64,000 bases of DNA from Ornithodoros turicata (lineage: Eukaryota > Arthropoda > Arachnida > Ixodida > Argasidae): contig NW_026999445.1 in NCBI RefSeq assembly GCF_037126465.1, positions 186,001 through 250,000 on the forward strand. The letters run 5' to 3'. The notes beneath the pieces are model-generated. The model was not told the origin of the DNA. It was given only the letters and a program-made list of their open reading frames with translations, and did not search any database. Position 1 is the stretch's first letter. Each line of letters begins with the position of its first letter. Shown piece after piece: positions 9,815-20,884 of this stretch. Both the position numbers and the translations under genes were made by a program.

Positions 9815-11190
9815 ACAGACACATTTATTTATTTACCCTCAGCGCAAGAAGCGTTACAGAGGGGAGTGGATTGCAAAAACGTTACAACAACAAGATAGTA
9901 ATACAGAAATATGATAGAAATAAGAACATACTGTGTTAGGAAATTTCACACTTGGGTAACAAACACAGACAGCGGTTTTAAATAGATTAATGGATTAAAT
10001 CGATGTGAGACAACAGGGAAGGTGGCTCCAATTCTGGCTTGTACGAAGAGCAAAGGAATTGGCGAAGCATGCAGTATGCGAAATAGGTATGTGCACTTTT
10101 TGGCGATGATTGGTGCGGAGGGAGATGTATGTGGCAGGACAGATAAAGTTAGTTCACAGCGATTCGTTGTGATAATAGAATTTGTGAAAGAGGCACAGCC
10201 GATAAATATTTCGGCGTACCGCAAGATCGGTTAGCTGAAGGTTAATTTTCATAGAAGTGACACTTGCAGTACGTTGATAGTTCCCGAGGATGAAACGCGC
10301 AGCTCTGTTTTGGATGGTTTCGAGAGCGTTAATTAGCATTACCTGACCTGGATCCCAGACGGAAGCTGCGTACTGGAGCTTACACTCTTAAAAATGAACT
10401 TCACCGCATAGCACGCTCCTTGCCAACCATCATCTCGAATGATATCGTTATCTTCCCTGATTTGTTGAAAACGGGGGGCGTACGCCTTTTTTGTGACAAT
10501 TATGAACAGCATAAGTGTCACAAAAAGGCGTACGCCTCCCATTTTCAACAAATCAGGGAAGATAACGATATCATTCGAGATGATGGTTTGCTAGGAGCGT
10601 GCTATGCGGTGAAGTTCATTTTTAAGAGTGTAGGTCGAACGATGGATTTATACAGGGTTAGCTTGAAGTAAGAAGGTGCGTGATGAAAGTTACGTCGAAT
10701 GTAACCTAGCGAACGGTTCGCGTCGCTAGATATAAAGTCAGTGTGAGTTTTACGAGGCAAGTCTGATGAAATGAACACGCCTAGATATTTATAATTCGGA
10801 GCTCTTTCTAATGTAATGTTGTCCAGTGCGCAAGAGTGGTGACGTTCCGCGTTTCGTGAGATCGTGAATGTGCATACATTTGTTAATATTAAGCTCCATA
10901 ACCCACGTGTTACACCATGTTAGTATATTATTAAGGTATGTCTGAAGGAGTACGGTATCAGCATCACATGAAATCTCTTTGTAAACAACGCCATCGTCAG
11001 CAAATAATCGAATTGTCGAGGATGAAAGGCACTGTGGTAGGTCGTTAATATATATTAAGAAAAGTAAGGGGCCAAGAACAGAGCCCTGGGTCACACTGGA
11101 CAAAACAGCGGCAATGTTCGAATCTGTATCATTAACTGTGATGTACTGACTGTGACCAGGTAAAAAGGAATGAAGCCCAGTTCATACATT
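9815..11190 (-). pseudogene. LINE reverse transcriptase fragment, CR1/Jockey-like
   Basis: Minus-strand remnant of a non-LTR retrotransposon ORF2. Reading from ~11180, the RT fingers and palm show SVTQGSVLGPLLFLIYINDLP and the catalytic box as FADD (near 10990). The thumb follows (NYKYLGVFISSDLP, near 10790), then the C-terminal QNRAARFILGNY (near 10290). A palindromic MITE at 10383-10630 splits the frame between LYKSIVRP and KLQYAASVWDP; removing it would bring the two halves together. The element is 5'-truncated, with no endonuclease domain. The 3' end near 9815 is T-rich on the + strand (ATTTATTTATTTA). Clade assignment within CR1/Jockey is uncertain. Confidence 0.8.
10383..10630. mobile_element. 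Palindromic MITE, copy 1 (CACTCTTAAAAATG family)
   Basis: A 248-bp near-perfect fold-back. The left end CACTCTTAAAAATGAACTTC is mirrored at the right end, both flanked by TA (10381-10382 and 10631-10632). The arms meet around a short centre near 10506 and share the core GGCGTACGCC. It lies inside the LINE RT frame. The TA flank suggests Tc1/mariner-like mobilisation, but no transposase is seen. Relatives are at ~21.88, ~45.6 and ~51.8 kb. Confidence 0.85.
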
Positions 11191-12579
11191 AGAATCAATT
11201 ATCAGTGCACCAAGTTTGCGCAGAAGCAGCAGGTGTGAAACAGATTACACTGAAGTCTGTCTATTGAGATATTAAAGCCTAATCTAAAGAGTATACTTCA
11301 GTCTGTGCGATTATGTCGGCGTCACTGTCGCTCTTTTGCCGATCACCTGCGCTTTGCAGCAGACGGCAGAGCTAAAATACTTAGGTCTGTGGCGCGCGCT
11401 GCGATTACTTTTGGGCTTCATCAGCAGTTCGAGCGGACGATGTGGAGATCAGGCTTTACTATCGCAATTGCAGTGTGGACCCTAGAGTCAATAATTGAAA
11501 AGTTGATGAGAATATATGAGTTAATTTGTCACCTATCTGAGATAAAAATAGGGTTGCCTTGAAGCAGCTCCGTCGAGAAGTCCAATGACAAAAGTAAAAG
11601 CCCCATAAGGCAAATCCCTTTTCTATAAAGTTTTGTTTAAGATAACAAGAAGCACCCTGTATATTGAATCAAAAGCCTCAGATAGGAAACGCCAATATCT
11701 CGACCAGGGACTGTTCTTGTACCGATGGAAGGAGACTCCCGAAATAAGGCTTTTGCTTCAACGTAATTTGTATAGTTCTTATACTGCACCGTTACGCTAG
11801 TAATACTCTACTTTTAGAGATGACGACGATTATCTGTCTTCGGGGTACACAAACAATTTTGACTACATACTTCAGGGATCAACGAAAACAATTCGAGATC
11901 GTCATGCTGCACCAGTTAGCCTGCAGTCTTTGTCTTATACACGTGCAATATCGTATCTCGCAATTCTTCCATGCAGCACTTCGAGAAAGTGAAGTTAACA
12001 CAGGCAGAGCAGTGCACGATAGAAAGCATTCGACTGTTCAACGGTGGCAGTTCAGGCGCTTCGATGCTACTGATTGTCTGTGGTCTCACAATCCCAAAAC
12101 CAGTCAAGACGACCGGGAACATTCTTTACGTTGTATGTATACGCTTTCTTATTAGTATGTGCACTAATCTCACGCTCGGGGTTGTGCATGGCGGTATGAG
12201 GAGATTGCGGTCTCCTTGAGGACAGTGAGGAAGCTGAACATCTCTATTTTATCAGAAACACTTTAAAATTGGCTTTCTGTCCTTACGGCTGAACTTATGA
12301 TGTTCTGTTTTGTCCTGAGATCTAACGTAACTCCAATATAGTCGTGTCATTCAAAACGCGTCAGCTGCTTCTACTCCCCACAGGCATACTCCCTCTATAA
12401 ATGTCATCACAGTCCCGAGCACTTCGACCAGGTACACTCCCGTAGCCGCATCATAAGTACTCAGAGAAGCTCACTGTACTATGTCTTGTCCTGTTTTTCT
12501 GCTGAGTACCAGTTAGATCACGCGAGTTCCTGGTAGTGCTTGCATGCGTTTTGCTTATCGTGCTCGACCCCCGCAGTAT
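11191..12579. other. Non-coding stretch
   Basis: No gene or repeat family recognised on either strand. Confidence 0.35.
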
Positions 12580-12665
12580 TTACAAAATGTATTTATTTAT
12601 ATAAACACCCCAATAGCCGTAAGAGGGCATTACATTGGGGTGGCACATGTAACACAGTTAAGTTA
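12580..12665 (-). repeat. LINE 3' tail remnant
   Basis: T/A-rich ATTTATTTATAT followed by ACCCC...GGGCATTACATTGGGGTGG on the + strand. It resembles a LINE 3' UTR in minus orientation, like the end at 9815. No coding part remains. Confidence 0.35.
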
Positions 12666-12908
12666 ACCAAACCAATTAGCCAGATAAGAAAGAAAAGTAA
12701 CCGAAGCGCTTTGGCTGTACGTCGAATATGTGTTTATAAGCGCTTATCGCCGTCTTACCAGCACTGGACAGCTGTTAGTGTACTACCAGCATTAATACCT
12801 GTGCAGTGCTGATATGGTGGCATGGGGTCATAATAGGCAGGTATTTAGGCTCTAAAAACAGCAAAATAGGCACTATAGCCTTGCAAGCTTACGAAGTATT
12901 TCGAGGGT

Positions 12909-13355
12909 TTGAAACCAAGATTAGATTCCAGACAAATCGGTGATGAAGTGCTCTTCTCCAACGGAATCAGAGATGGGAAATTAGGAGCCCTTTTTGACGG
13001 ACCTTATGCCATCAAGAACAATGCCCATAACGCTTACAACATAGAACGACCGCTACCGAATGGGGCTACCGAAAGGAAGCTAGCGACGGCTATGCAGATC
13101 AAACCCTATCGCAAACCCTCTCATTCCGAACATGACTTTAACCTCAGTGAGCTGTATCAAGAGGGTGAGTAGGATTAGCCTTCACCGGAGCAACCAAGCT
13201 TAACAAGTGACACACGATTTGCAACTCCATTGCAAGACGTTCGACGTCACAATCGTAAACGAACGCGCCGACCGCCTAGATGGCTACTGGATTGTGGTAT
13301 CTTGATTGATCCAGTTCTTCCGGAAAATCACTTTCCTTGTAGCATGCCACAATAA
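12909..13355 (+). pseudogene. Retroelement pol C-terminus (GPY/F-like integrase tail)
   Basis: The fragment opens with IGDEVLFSNGIRDGKLG and FDGPYAI, which resembles the GPY/F module at the integrase C-terminus of Ty3/gypsy or related pol. It continues in frame past two stops (TAG at 13168-13170 and another two codons later) into a basic RRHNRKRTRRPPRWLL segment. It ends at TAA 13353-13355, overlapping an AATAAA. No LTR or other pol domain adjoins it. Family is uncertain between gypsy and other retroelements. The internal stops show it is dead. Confidence 0.55.
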
Positions 13356-13487
13356 AAGTCATTCGCAGGTTCTTGAACTTGAAAGTGCACCTGCTTGCCC
13401 TTGAGAGAGCCCTGTATTGGGTGAAGCTTATTTCTACGTCACACGACGTCACGGGGGCAAACTTTAAACAGGAAATCTCGTGCGGGC

Positions 13488-14637
13488 TTAGGTCTTGACC
13501 TGGTATGGCGTGTTGCTCCCGTTTAGAACCTCTCCAATGTTGAGCAGTGTGGACAGATGCCGGTTCTTCTGAATAAGTGCTTCCATCTTTACAGTGGCTC
13601 TAGAGCCTTTCCGTTTCAGGTATTGGAGCGCAGAGCAGACACGTTGGACAGTTTTTACACATTCGCTCAGAGGAACGCCAGCTTTTTCCACCTTCTTCAT
13701 GCATGCCGTCACATAACATAAATTTGCGTTAATATCTGCGAGGTCCCTTTCAACTTCTACATTGTTAAAGCAGTCTCTTGCACACTTCAGAGACACAGCA
13801 TCGACTTGCACCGGCTCTACCACTCGCTTTACTGCATTAAAATGGAGAGCGTAGTATATGGCTGCATTGATCCATGTTCCCCATCGTGTTAGGACAGGTT
13901 GTGGCGGCAGGAGAATGTCCGGTGCATGCTCTCTGGAGATGCCCATTCTGGAAGAAGCCTTGAGAAAAACTTTTTTGTATTCGACACCAACGAATCCACT
14001 TCAGGAAAAGCCAAGCGAATTTCATCGGCGACACGGTGTACAGCGTGAACAACGCACGTCACAGGAATCATTTTGAAATATAAAACTACTAGTCCTTTTG
14101 CTGCTTTGCACATGTATGACGCTCCATCTGTCATGAAGAGAAGAACCTTCTCTGTATGTTGCCAGGCCGCAGCAGTTCCAAAGACGAAGTAGAAAAACGC
14201 GCGATAGTTGAGTGGTTCACCTTCTCCAGTTCCACTGTGTTGAGCAGGATTGGACGGCCAGCTTTCTCGGCCTTCAAACTCCCAACGATAAAATTTGCCA
14301 CATAACAGCCGGTGCTATTAGTTGTTTCGTCGACGGACACCCATACATAATTCTCGCCGATTTCTTCTCCGATTTTTGCAAGAGTCTCTTCATAGCAGTC
14401 TCTGATATACCTTTTACGGAGCGTTGACTGGTCGGGCACACATTGCTTGGTGTGCTTCTCCAAGAAATTGTGAAGCTCACTGTTCGTGAGTTTCCACAGA
14501 GGTATCTCTCAACTTCTCTCTCCGGAAACCCGTATCTGACAGGCTTTGCAATAAAGGATACTTCCATCTGTTGAAAACACGCCTCCGAATACCCATATCC
14601 TGCACCGGACAGCTCGTGTCGCTTTTTCCTTCGGCAT
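13488..14637 (-). pseudogene. hAT-superfamily transposase, CGGBP1/DUF659-like (broken)
   Basis: A minus-strand transposase relic. The N-terminus (ATG at 14637-14635) has a short CX2C zinc-finger motif (LYCKACQIRVSG) and then a stop. The next segment includes ENYVWVSVDETTNSTGCYVANF, which carries the first acidic catalytic position of hAT-like enzymes. Then come MTDGASYM and VVHAVHRVADEIR, and finally the C-terminal LTRWGTWINAAIYYALHF block. Frames change near 14200 and 13970, and at least one stop is present, so it is not functional. The block order matches animal CGGBP1-type hAT proteins as I know them; the exact subfamily is inferred. No terminal repeats were identified. Confidence 0.7.
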
Positions 14638-14799
14638 TCTCGGTTTGTCGCGTGCACTTTGTGCTGACGGCAGTTGACTGCTGCTGTGAGTGACCTTATG
14701 TAAGTAACCCTACAAGCACCAAAAATCACACCAGGGGTTCATTTTAAGGTGACCATGAGTCACAAAAGTACGGAAAAGCATGCTGGTGTATGCGATGTA

Positions 14800-15349
14800 C
14801 AGGGTGTTGCCCTATAAAAGTCTACCCGCGTCGGCATGCCGTGCTCGCCAATTACTCAATGCAGGCGGTACAATGTGTTGTCTACGTATAAACCTCATAA
14901 GGACATTCATCCATGGCAAATATCGAAGTGATTGAGCACCGTTACGCAAAGTTATAGCGCAAAACCTGAGGTTCCTGTAGGCAAAACAGCCAAGATGGCG
15001 CCTCTCAGTAAGCAGACGACATCCCTTTTGACGGTCGTCTGCTGAGTATGTCGGCATTTTTTGTAGCTCACGTTGCTTACTTCTGAGCAAAGTACGACAG
15101 TTACACGAAAGCGAAATGGAAACTGCAGTTCCATCCGGCTGGCAGGATATGCGACACGTCGTCATCTGGGGAGCAGCATGGCAAGTGCTCTTCTCAACGC
15201 CGCCATCTTGATTGTTTTGACTACGGGATTCACCAAGATTAAATGTCCTTATGAGCTTTATATGAAGATCGCACAATGTGCCACCTGCATTGAGTAATTG
15301 GCGAGTACGGCATGGCGGCACGGGTAGACTTTTATAGGGTAACACCCTG
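14800..15349. mobile_element. Fold-back MITE with CAGGGTGTT ends
   Basis: About 550 bp, in which the left arm (14800-~15060) is the inverted partner of the right arm (~15085-15349). Shared blocks in order are CAGGGTGTT, CCCTATAAAAGTCTACCCG, GCCAATTACTCAATGCAGG, CTCATAAGGACATT and AAGATGGCG. TA flanks both ends (14798-14799 and 15350-15351), consistent with a TA target. No transposase frame. The arms have diverged by many substitutions, so it is not recent. Confidence 0.8.
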
Positions 15350-16000
15350 TATATGTATCACACGGCTTTGCGCGGCGGACTTTTTGATGTATCTCTTAAC
15401 CGTCATCGTGTTATTTGCGCAGGTGTATCATCGGGACAAGAACGTTCACATGGGTGAATTTAAGGCCCGGTACGTTGCTCTACCTGCGCCAACTTCAAAG
15501 CACACAAAGTAATATCTACCAACTGCGTTGAAGACTTGTCATCGAACTCATGGAACACTACCTGCATTAATTCCAAAATTATCTGGTGCGAATATAAGTG
15601 CCGGTACTTAAACCGATGGCCGGTACTTAAACTGGACAGTGCCTGCACCCTCCCGTTTTCGTTTTACAACGCGTCCCTGCTATGCCATGCTGATACTTAT
15701 TCTAACTATTACAATAGGATTCTATCTCGTTCCTCTTCTCACAGCATAAAGCATTGAGAAAGATAGGAAACAAAACATGGTACTTAGGAAATAAATCAAC
15801 GTTATTACCACAACGCATAGCGAACTCTGTCGTCAGTCATATTTTTCACAAAAAAATCACTCCTGTGCTTCTCCGTGTGTTTGTGTGTTTTGCTGTGGCA
15901 ATCGTCGTAAATGCCAAGGGCATTGTGTTACGACCGAGTGAAGCAATGGAGCGCACGACGAAGGTCACGGGGAATTCCTTCAAGGAAAATAAATGGGGAG
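15350..16000. other. Non-coding stretch
   Basis: No gene recognised. Just after it, a 23-bp direct repeat starting TGTACAGTATACT occurs at 16002-16024 and 16048-16070. Confidence 0.35.
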
Positions 16001-16191
16001 TTGTACAGTATACTCTAATACGTACATCCCACGTACACGTACCCATCTGTACAGTATACTGTAATACGTAATGTGCGACGCTAACCTTTTGTGAGAGAAA
16101 CAAGGCAATGACTTTCCACTCGTATTCATATCCAAACTCAGTTTGGACGTAGCTGATAGCGCAAAGGTACAAAGGTGATAGCGGAAATTTT

Positions 16192-16275
16192 GAAAGGTGG
16201 TGACATGCAAGTGATTGATGTGAAACGTGACGTACGTCACGTTTCGCGTCAATCACTTGCATGTCACCACCTTTC
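16192..16275. repeat. Loop-less 42-bp-arm palindrome
   Basis: The arms 16192-16233 and 16234-16275 are reverse complements with two mismatches and no spacer; the centre is GACGT/ACGTC. It is flanked by unrelated sequence on both sides. It may be the core of a small fold-back element. Confidence 0.9.
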
Positions 16276-16702
16276 ACGTGTTCTAGCGTGTGTAATACGA
16301 CTACTAAGTGAGCCTACACCGAATCGAGCTTCCAATGCAGCTCAAAGTGTGAAATGTGACGAACAGCTCATGACAATATCTGATGGGGTGAACCAAGTAG
16401 TACCTATTGCAACAGCGTGAGGATGGACAGACGTTCACTTTATGCAGAGGGGTCATATCAGCGAAACAAATATATCGCTCTCTGCCCTACTCTCCTTACA
16501 CATGCAAAGATTGCTGCTTTCCGAAAATTGGAAACTAGATTTAAACTACCTTGACCAAGCTTGTAAACGTGGCATTGAAGTTCACACACAATATTTTACT
16601 CATCTCCTGATTAAGAAGCATAATAACCTCACCGACCAGCACGAAATGTTCGCCACATAGATAGGATTTTCAAGTGGGGGATAGGAAGAATCGTTTTGGA
16701 AG

Positions 16703-17118
16703 TTGTTGTTGTTGTTGTGAAACCTTTATTGTTATCGCAGGTAATACAAATCATAATATGCAGACGGGGGTCCCTAGCAAGCTAGTATGGGACCCCGTGT
16801 TAGTTACAATGTGAATTTATCAGCTCTATATACATTGATATAAAAGGTTATACAAAAAATGCAATAAATTATGTATAATATACGAGAAGGTGGACTATAT
16901 GGCAGTTCAGAGGTTATCAGAAATGCATCAACATGGGATGACAAACAATGGGACGACAAAAAGAAAAAGAAAGGAGAAAAAAAATATATATATTCGTCAA
17001 GGAATATATTCATAGATGCGGAGCAATTTATTGGTGTTGGTGCATGGAGAGCAAATGTGGTAAACAAATGTGTTGGGATGAAAAACATGCTGCTGTACAA
17101 GCGAAATATCTGTTGCTG
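16703..17118 (-). repeat. LINE 3' UTR with CAA-type tail
   Basis: Downstream (minus strand) of the RT frame at 17119-18588. The region ends at 16703-16718 in a TTGTTGTTGTTG run on the + strand, that is (CAA)n in element sense, with an AATAAAGG-like signal just before it. It therefore marks the 3' end of this LINE. Confidence 0.7.
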
Positions 17119-18588
17119 TTACTGGTGCGCTTTGTATAGAAGGTGGTCCTTTAACTTTTTTTTGAAACATCCAAACGTACTTACCAACCGAATATCAGGT
17201 GGTAGTGAGTTCCAAAGACGGGAAGTGTTGTAGGCAAAGGAGAAGCATCCATAATTGGTACGTATAGGGGGAACGTGTAACGTTTGTGTTGATGTGCTTC
17301 TTGTACGTACAATTGGTTGCAGAGGTGTTAGTGTTATGGAGTCTATTGCAACTAGGTCATTTATAATTTTATATGCTAATTGAAGTGATCTGAACGCAAT
17401 ATATTTCTCCATAGTTAATATTTGAAGAGTATCATAGGCGAATGCTATGGGGTGATGTCTGTTAAGAAACAGTATGATTCGCAAGGCATTATCTACGATG
17501 GTTTCGACAGGCCGTATAGATGTTTTATATGTTAGTCCATAAATTGTTATGCCGTATGATATGTGAGAGTGTACAAATGAGTTATAGATCACTAGTAACG
17601 TCTTAGTGTTAAATATGTATCTCAAACGATATAGAATGGGGATGCATGCCCTGATCTTCTGACAGATAGAGTTAATATGCTTTTTCCATGAGAGGTCATG
17701 TTCAAATATGATGCCGAGAAATTTGGAATCGTTAACTTTCTGTAGTGCTTTGTTGAATATCTTCAGATTGAATGTTGTGTGTAGTGGTTTGTTTTTTGGT
17801 TTAAAAATAATGTAATTAGATTTTTTTAAGTTAATGACTAGTCGATTGGTCGAAATCCAGTGTGATAATTTTTGGAGAGCTGTGTTACCTAGTTCATATA
17901 AGTGTGTTATATCTTTGCTTGTCAAGAACAGGTTGATGTCATCTGCGTAGATGATGGCTTTACATCCAAGAAAGTTAGGTAGATCATTGATGTAAACTAG
18001 GAAGAGGAATGGACCTAAAATGGATCCCTGGGGGACGCCACAGTTAATCTCGCTTGGTTCTGATTTTCCTTTACCTAGTGTAACGTATTGTTTGCGATTG
18101 GATAGGTAACTTTTTAGAAGATTAAGGGGTGTGCCTCTCACGCCGTATTTGGACAGTTTCTGAAGTAAGATGGAGTGGTCAAGCAGATCAAATGCTTTGG
18201 TGAGGTCAATGAATATTCCTAAGGAAAGGCAGTTAATTTCTATATTTCGTTTTATATTTTCACTGACGTTAAGTAAGGCTAGTTCTGTGGATTTTCCCTT
18301 AGTAAAACCATATTGTGTTTTTGATAATGGATTTCTTGATGTAAATAATTTTTCCAGTCGGTTGAGAATTAGTTTTTCGAATACCTTGGATATCGCTGGC
18401 AGGATGGCGATAGGCCTGTAGTTTTCAGGTTTTGTTCTGTCTCCTTTCTTATAAATGGGGTTTATTTTGGCTATTTTGAGTTGGTCTGGAAATATCCCGG
18501 CTTCAAATGAATAGTTAATAATGTTAGCAAGCGTTGGAGCTATAATGTAACATATTTGTTTAAGAGTGTTTATGGAAAGGTTGTCATG
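17119..18588 (-). CDS. LINE ORF2 reverse transcriptase, 5'-truncated
   Basis: An uninterrupted 489-codon frame on the minus strand. The frame is open from a TGA at 18591-18589, so the true start has been lost by 5' truncation. In order it shows IYKKGDRTKPENYRPI (fingers), SKVFEKLILNRLE, TQYGFTKGKST, GIFIDLTKAFDLLDH (palm motif A), CGVPQGSILGPFLFLVYINDLP-type motif B, and IIYADDINLF (catalytic YADD, near 17960). The thumb FLGIIFEHDLSWKKHI and a C-terminal region follow. The reading frame is intact and the catalytic Asp pair is present, but the endonuclease and ORF1 are missing. This is a CR1/Jockey-type LINE; clade not settled. The AT-rich composition differs from neighbouring elements. Confidence 0.88.
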   Translation of the reverse strand, partial: HDNLSINTLKQICYIIAPTLANIINYSFEAGIFPDQLKIAKINPIYKKGDRTKPENYRPIAILPAISKVFEKLILNRLEKLFTSRNPLSKTQYGFTKGKSTELALLNVSENIKRNIEINCLSLGIFIDLTKAFDLLDHSILLQKLSKYGVRGTPLNLLKSYLSNRKQYVTLGKGKSEPSEINCGVPQGSILGPFLFLVYINDLPNFLGCKAIIYADDINLFLTSKDITHLYELGNTALQKLSHWISTNRLVINLKKSNYIIFKPKNKPLHTTFNLKIFNKALQKVNDSKFLGIIFEHDLSWKKHINSICQKIRACIPILYRLRYIFNTKTLLVIYNSFVHSHISYGITIYGLTYKTSIRPVETIVDNALRIILFLNRHHPIAFAYDTLQILTMEKYIAFRSLQLAYKIINDLVAIDSITLTPLQPIVRTRSTSTQTLHVPPIRTNYGCFSFAYNTSRLWNSLPPDIRLVSTFGCFKKKLKDHLLYKAHQ

Positions 18589-18884
18589 TCAAGTTGTGTT
18601 TGGAATCTGTGACTGTTATTGCCGAGTAGTCGAGCAGCCGATCCGGCGATACGTTTCTTGGGGTTGGGGTGGAGGTCGAATAACGTGCCCTGGGCAGACT
18701 TCATCAGGAGCCATTCCAAAAGTTACAAGTTCCAAAAAAGTTGAAGCTTCCGGTCCATTGAAGCTAGGTTAAAGCAAAAGTCTCACGTATGGAGCTGCTT
18801 GGGGGGGCTCAGCATTTCAGCTTCTGAGGAAATCCCTGAGGAAAGATTAGGCTGCGCAGCCGATGTCTGTTTGGTGCGTGGGTC

Positions 18885-19231
18885 GCTTTCGAGATTCACC
18901 AGGGGCATCGCGGAGCAGGTAATGTGTCCGCTCGCTCGTCGTGCTGAAGACTGGGAGGATATGGGTCCGAATCCTACCACCGGCTGTGGTGTCGCAACCA
19001 CTCAACATTCTTCATTTTAAGCGCACCCCCACCCCCACCCCCACAAAAAAAAAGGAAACTTTTCCCCGGGTTTTCCGAAGACTTTCCAAGTGAATGTTCA
19101 CACTTTCCCTTCAAGTAGGCCCAGGGCGCATGCAAACCCGCCTGTCTCCTACTTCTCCCTACTGTCCTCTCGTATCTGTCTACATCTGTACGCCACTCAC
19201 AGCCACAGTTGCTTCCTGGCGTTAACATGGC
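18885..19231 (+). repeat. tRNA-derived SINE, Ruka-like, copy 2
   Basis: Plus-strand copy with a box B-like GGTCCGAATCC (18964-18974), the body CCTACCACCGGCTGTG, then GTTTTCCGAAGACTTTCC, and a tail through CATCTGTACGCCACTCACAG to GCGTTAACATGG. About 50 bp including (CCCCCA)n and an A run interrupt the body near 19005-19050. Same family as the copy at 7400-7668. Confidence 0.75.
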
Positions 19232-19705
19232 AATCAGAAGAAAACTTCCCATCATTGGCATGGACGGCGATCGTAATAGCCGCTAAGCGATGGGAGCTGG
19301 TTCATGAGGGAGGGTTTTTCGGTTTCGGATTTTGTACTTTTCAAAATTCTGGCAGTCAAAATCGGGTTATAGGTTTAGCTGTGGTATGCAGGGACACACC
19401 AGCTTTCGTTTTTATGTTGTATTTCAGGGCCAAATAATGAAATATCGTATGTTTGTAATTGGTCGGACCCCCACAACGCACAAAAAGGCACGGCATTTGG
19501 AAGATGTGTGGGTAATTTCGTGAAAATTAAATGATGGCCCTCGCATGTGGAATGCTAAACTACGCATCTTTGCGAATACTCTTTCGGTCATAAATTGATG
19601 CACTCACACAACCCGAATTCGTGCCACGGGGAATAATTGCGTGGATGCGTATTTTCCTATTATTTTCATTGGGATTGCCTCGCTTTGTGTTTCTCTAAAA
19701 ACTCT

Positions 19706-19748
19706 TGCTTACGAAGCTTGCGAAGCTTACGAAGCTTGGGAAGCTTTG
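19706..19748. repeat. Short tandem repeat (CGAAGCTTN)n
   Basis: Four to five copies of a 9-mer close to CGAAGCTTA or CGAAGCTTG. The stretch 19232-19705 before it shows nothing recognisable. Confidence 0.7.
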
Positions 19749-19865
19749 TAAAAACAACTTTATTTGAAAACATATTCTAAAAGCCGGCTTAACACAACGA
19801 TCAAAAACAAATAGTGTAAACGTTTTGCCGCCGATCCGAGTGGCGTCATCAGTACAACAGAGGCC
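19747..19865 (-). repeat. Penelope-like 3' end with ribozyme-like core
   Basis: On the minus strand it contains CTGATGA, then CGCC...GGCG, then GCAAAACG, ending in TTTTTACAAAGC after AAATAAAGTTG. The CTGATGA/stem/GAAAC-like order recalls hammerhead motifs reported in Penelope-like elements, but the GAAA box is altered (CAAA). The EN domain is not adjacent. The assignment is inference. Confidence 0.4.
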
Positions 19866-20880
19866 AAAGACGGGCACATTAGACAGCCCGCCACAGCAGT
19901 CGCAAAATCTGTATCAAAGTGCGTGTTACTGCGCATGGAGCAATCCGTGCCTCTCCATTGGTCGGACGCCACATGTGTTCGGATATGGTTGCCGGAATTT
20001 CAAAACGGCGCTTCCTCGCCTGCGTGCTGCGTACTCTCTCGGCGGTTTCATTTGAAATTTGAACGGTGGACGCCAGGCGGCGGTATCTTTGGTTGGGAGG
20101 CAAGTGGTCGCCGTCTCTCCGTGTATGATGGTGTCGTTGATCGTGTTGTATTGTTTCTTGACACAAGCATCGGTCTACGGACAGCCAATCGGATTTCGAA
20201 CTGAAGTGCTGTAGTGAATTCTGGCTCGATGAACACGTTCGAGCTCTATCAGAATTGCATAGCGGTGACAAGAAAATAGATTCATGAAGCAGCATCATTT
20301 TATGTTTCACGTATAGCACGCAAGGACATGATGATCAAGAGATATGGTGCGCAAGTATGTGACAGTTATTCGTTGTTGGGAATAGGCTGTGTCGATATGC
20401 GTATTTGGCAAGTTTGAACTGTGTTGCAGTGTGCCAGGCAGCGCTACGCAATGGACTCAGTACGCCAAATGCATGTAAGCGCGTCAAGCTGCCGATTGTG
20501 CCAATATATGGCTCAGATAAATTTCTGTTCACTACAACACTTTTCACAATTGCTTTGGAATCACTGAATAACTTTACAGCGTGCATGAAAGCTAATAGAT
20601 TTTGAGGTCAGGGGTAGCCGGTACGGACCAGTATGGAATGCAGAAGTCAACAAGAGCCAGAACCGGTCCGGCTGCGAGCCGGACGGAAAGACTTCTGATT
20701 GGACGATGTGGGAAGCAATCGCTGCATTCTCATTGGCCGTGTGCCCAGTGTTGTGTGAATTTTCCTAATATGGGCTCAATGGGGCGTTGCGGAGGGTCAT
20801 ACACATCCGATAGGGGGCCACGGTTTGTACGTATTACAGGCTGATGCGTCACGCCTGATGAACCAGGACTCTAAGAAATT
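19866..20880. other. Non-coding stretch
   Basis: Frames on both strands here show no domain I recognise. Some may be decayed Penelope sequence. Confidence 0.3.
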
Positions 20881-20884
20881 TCTA

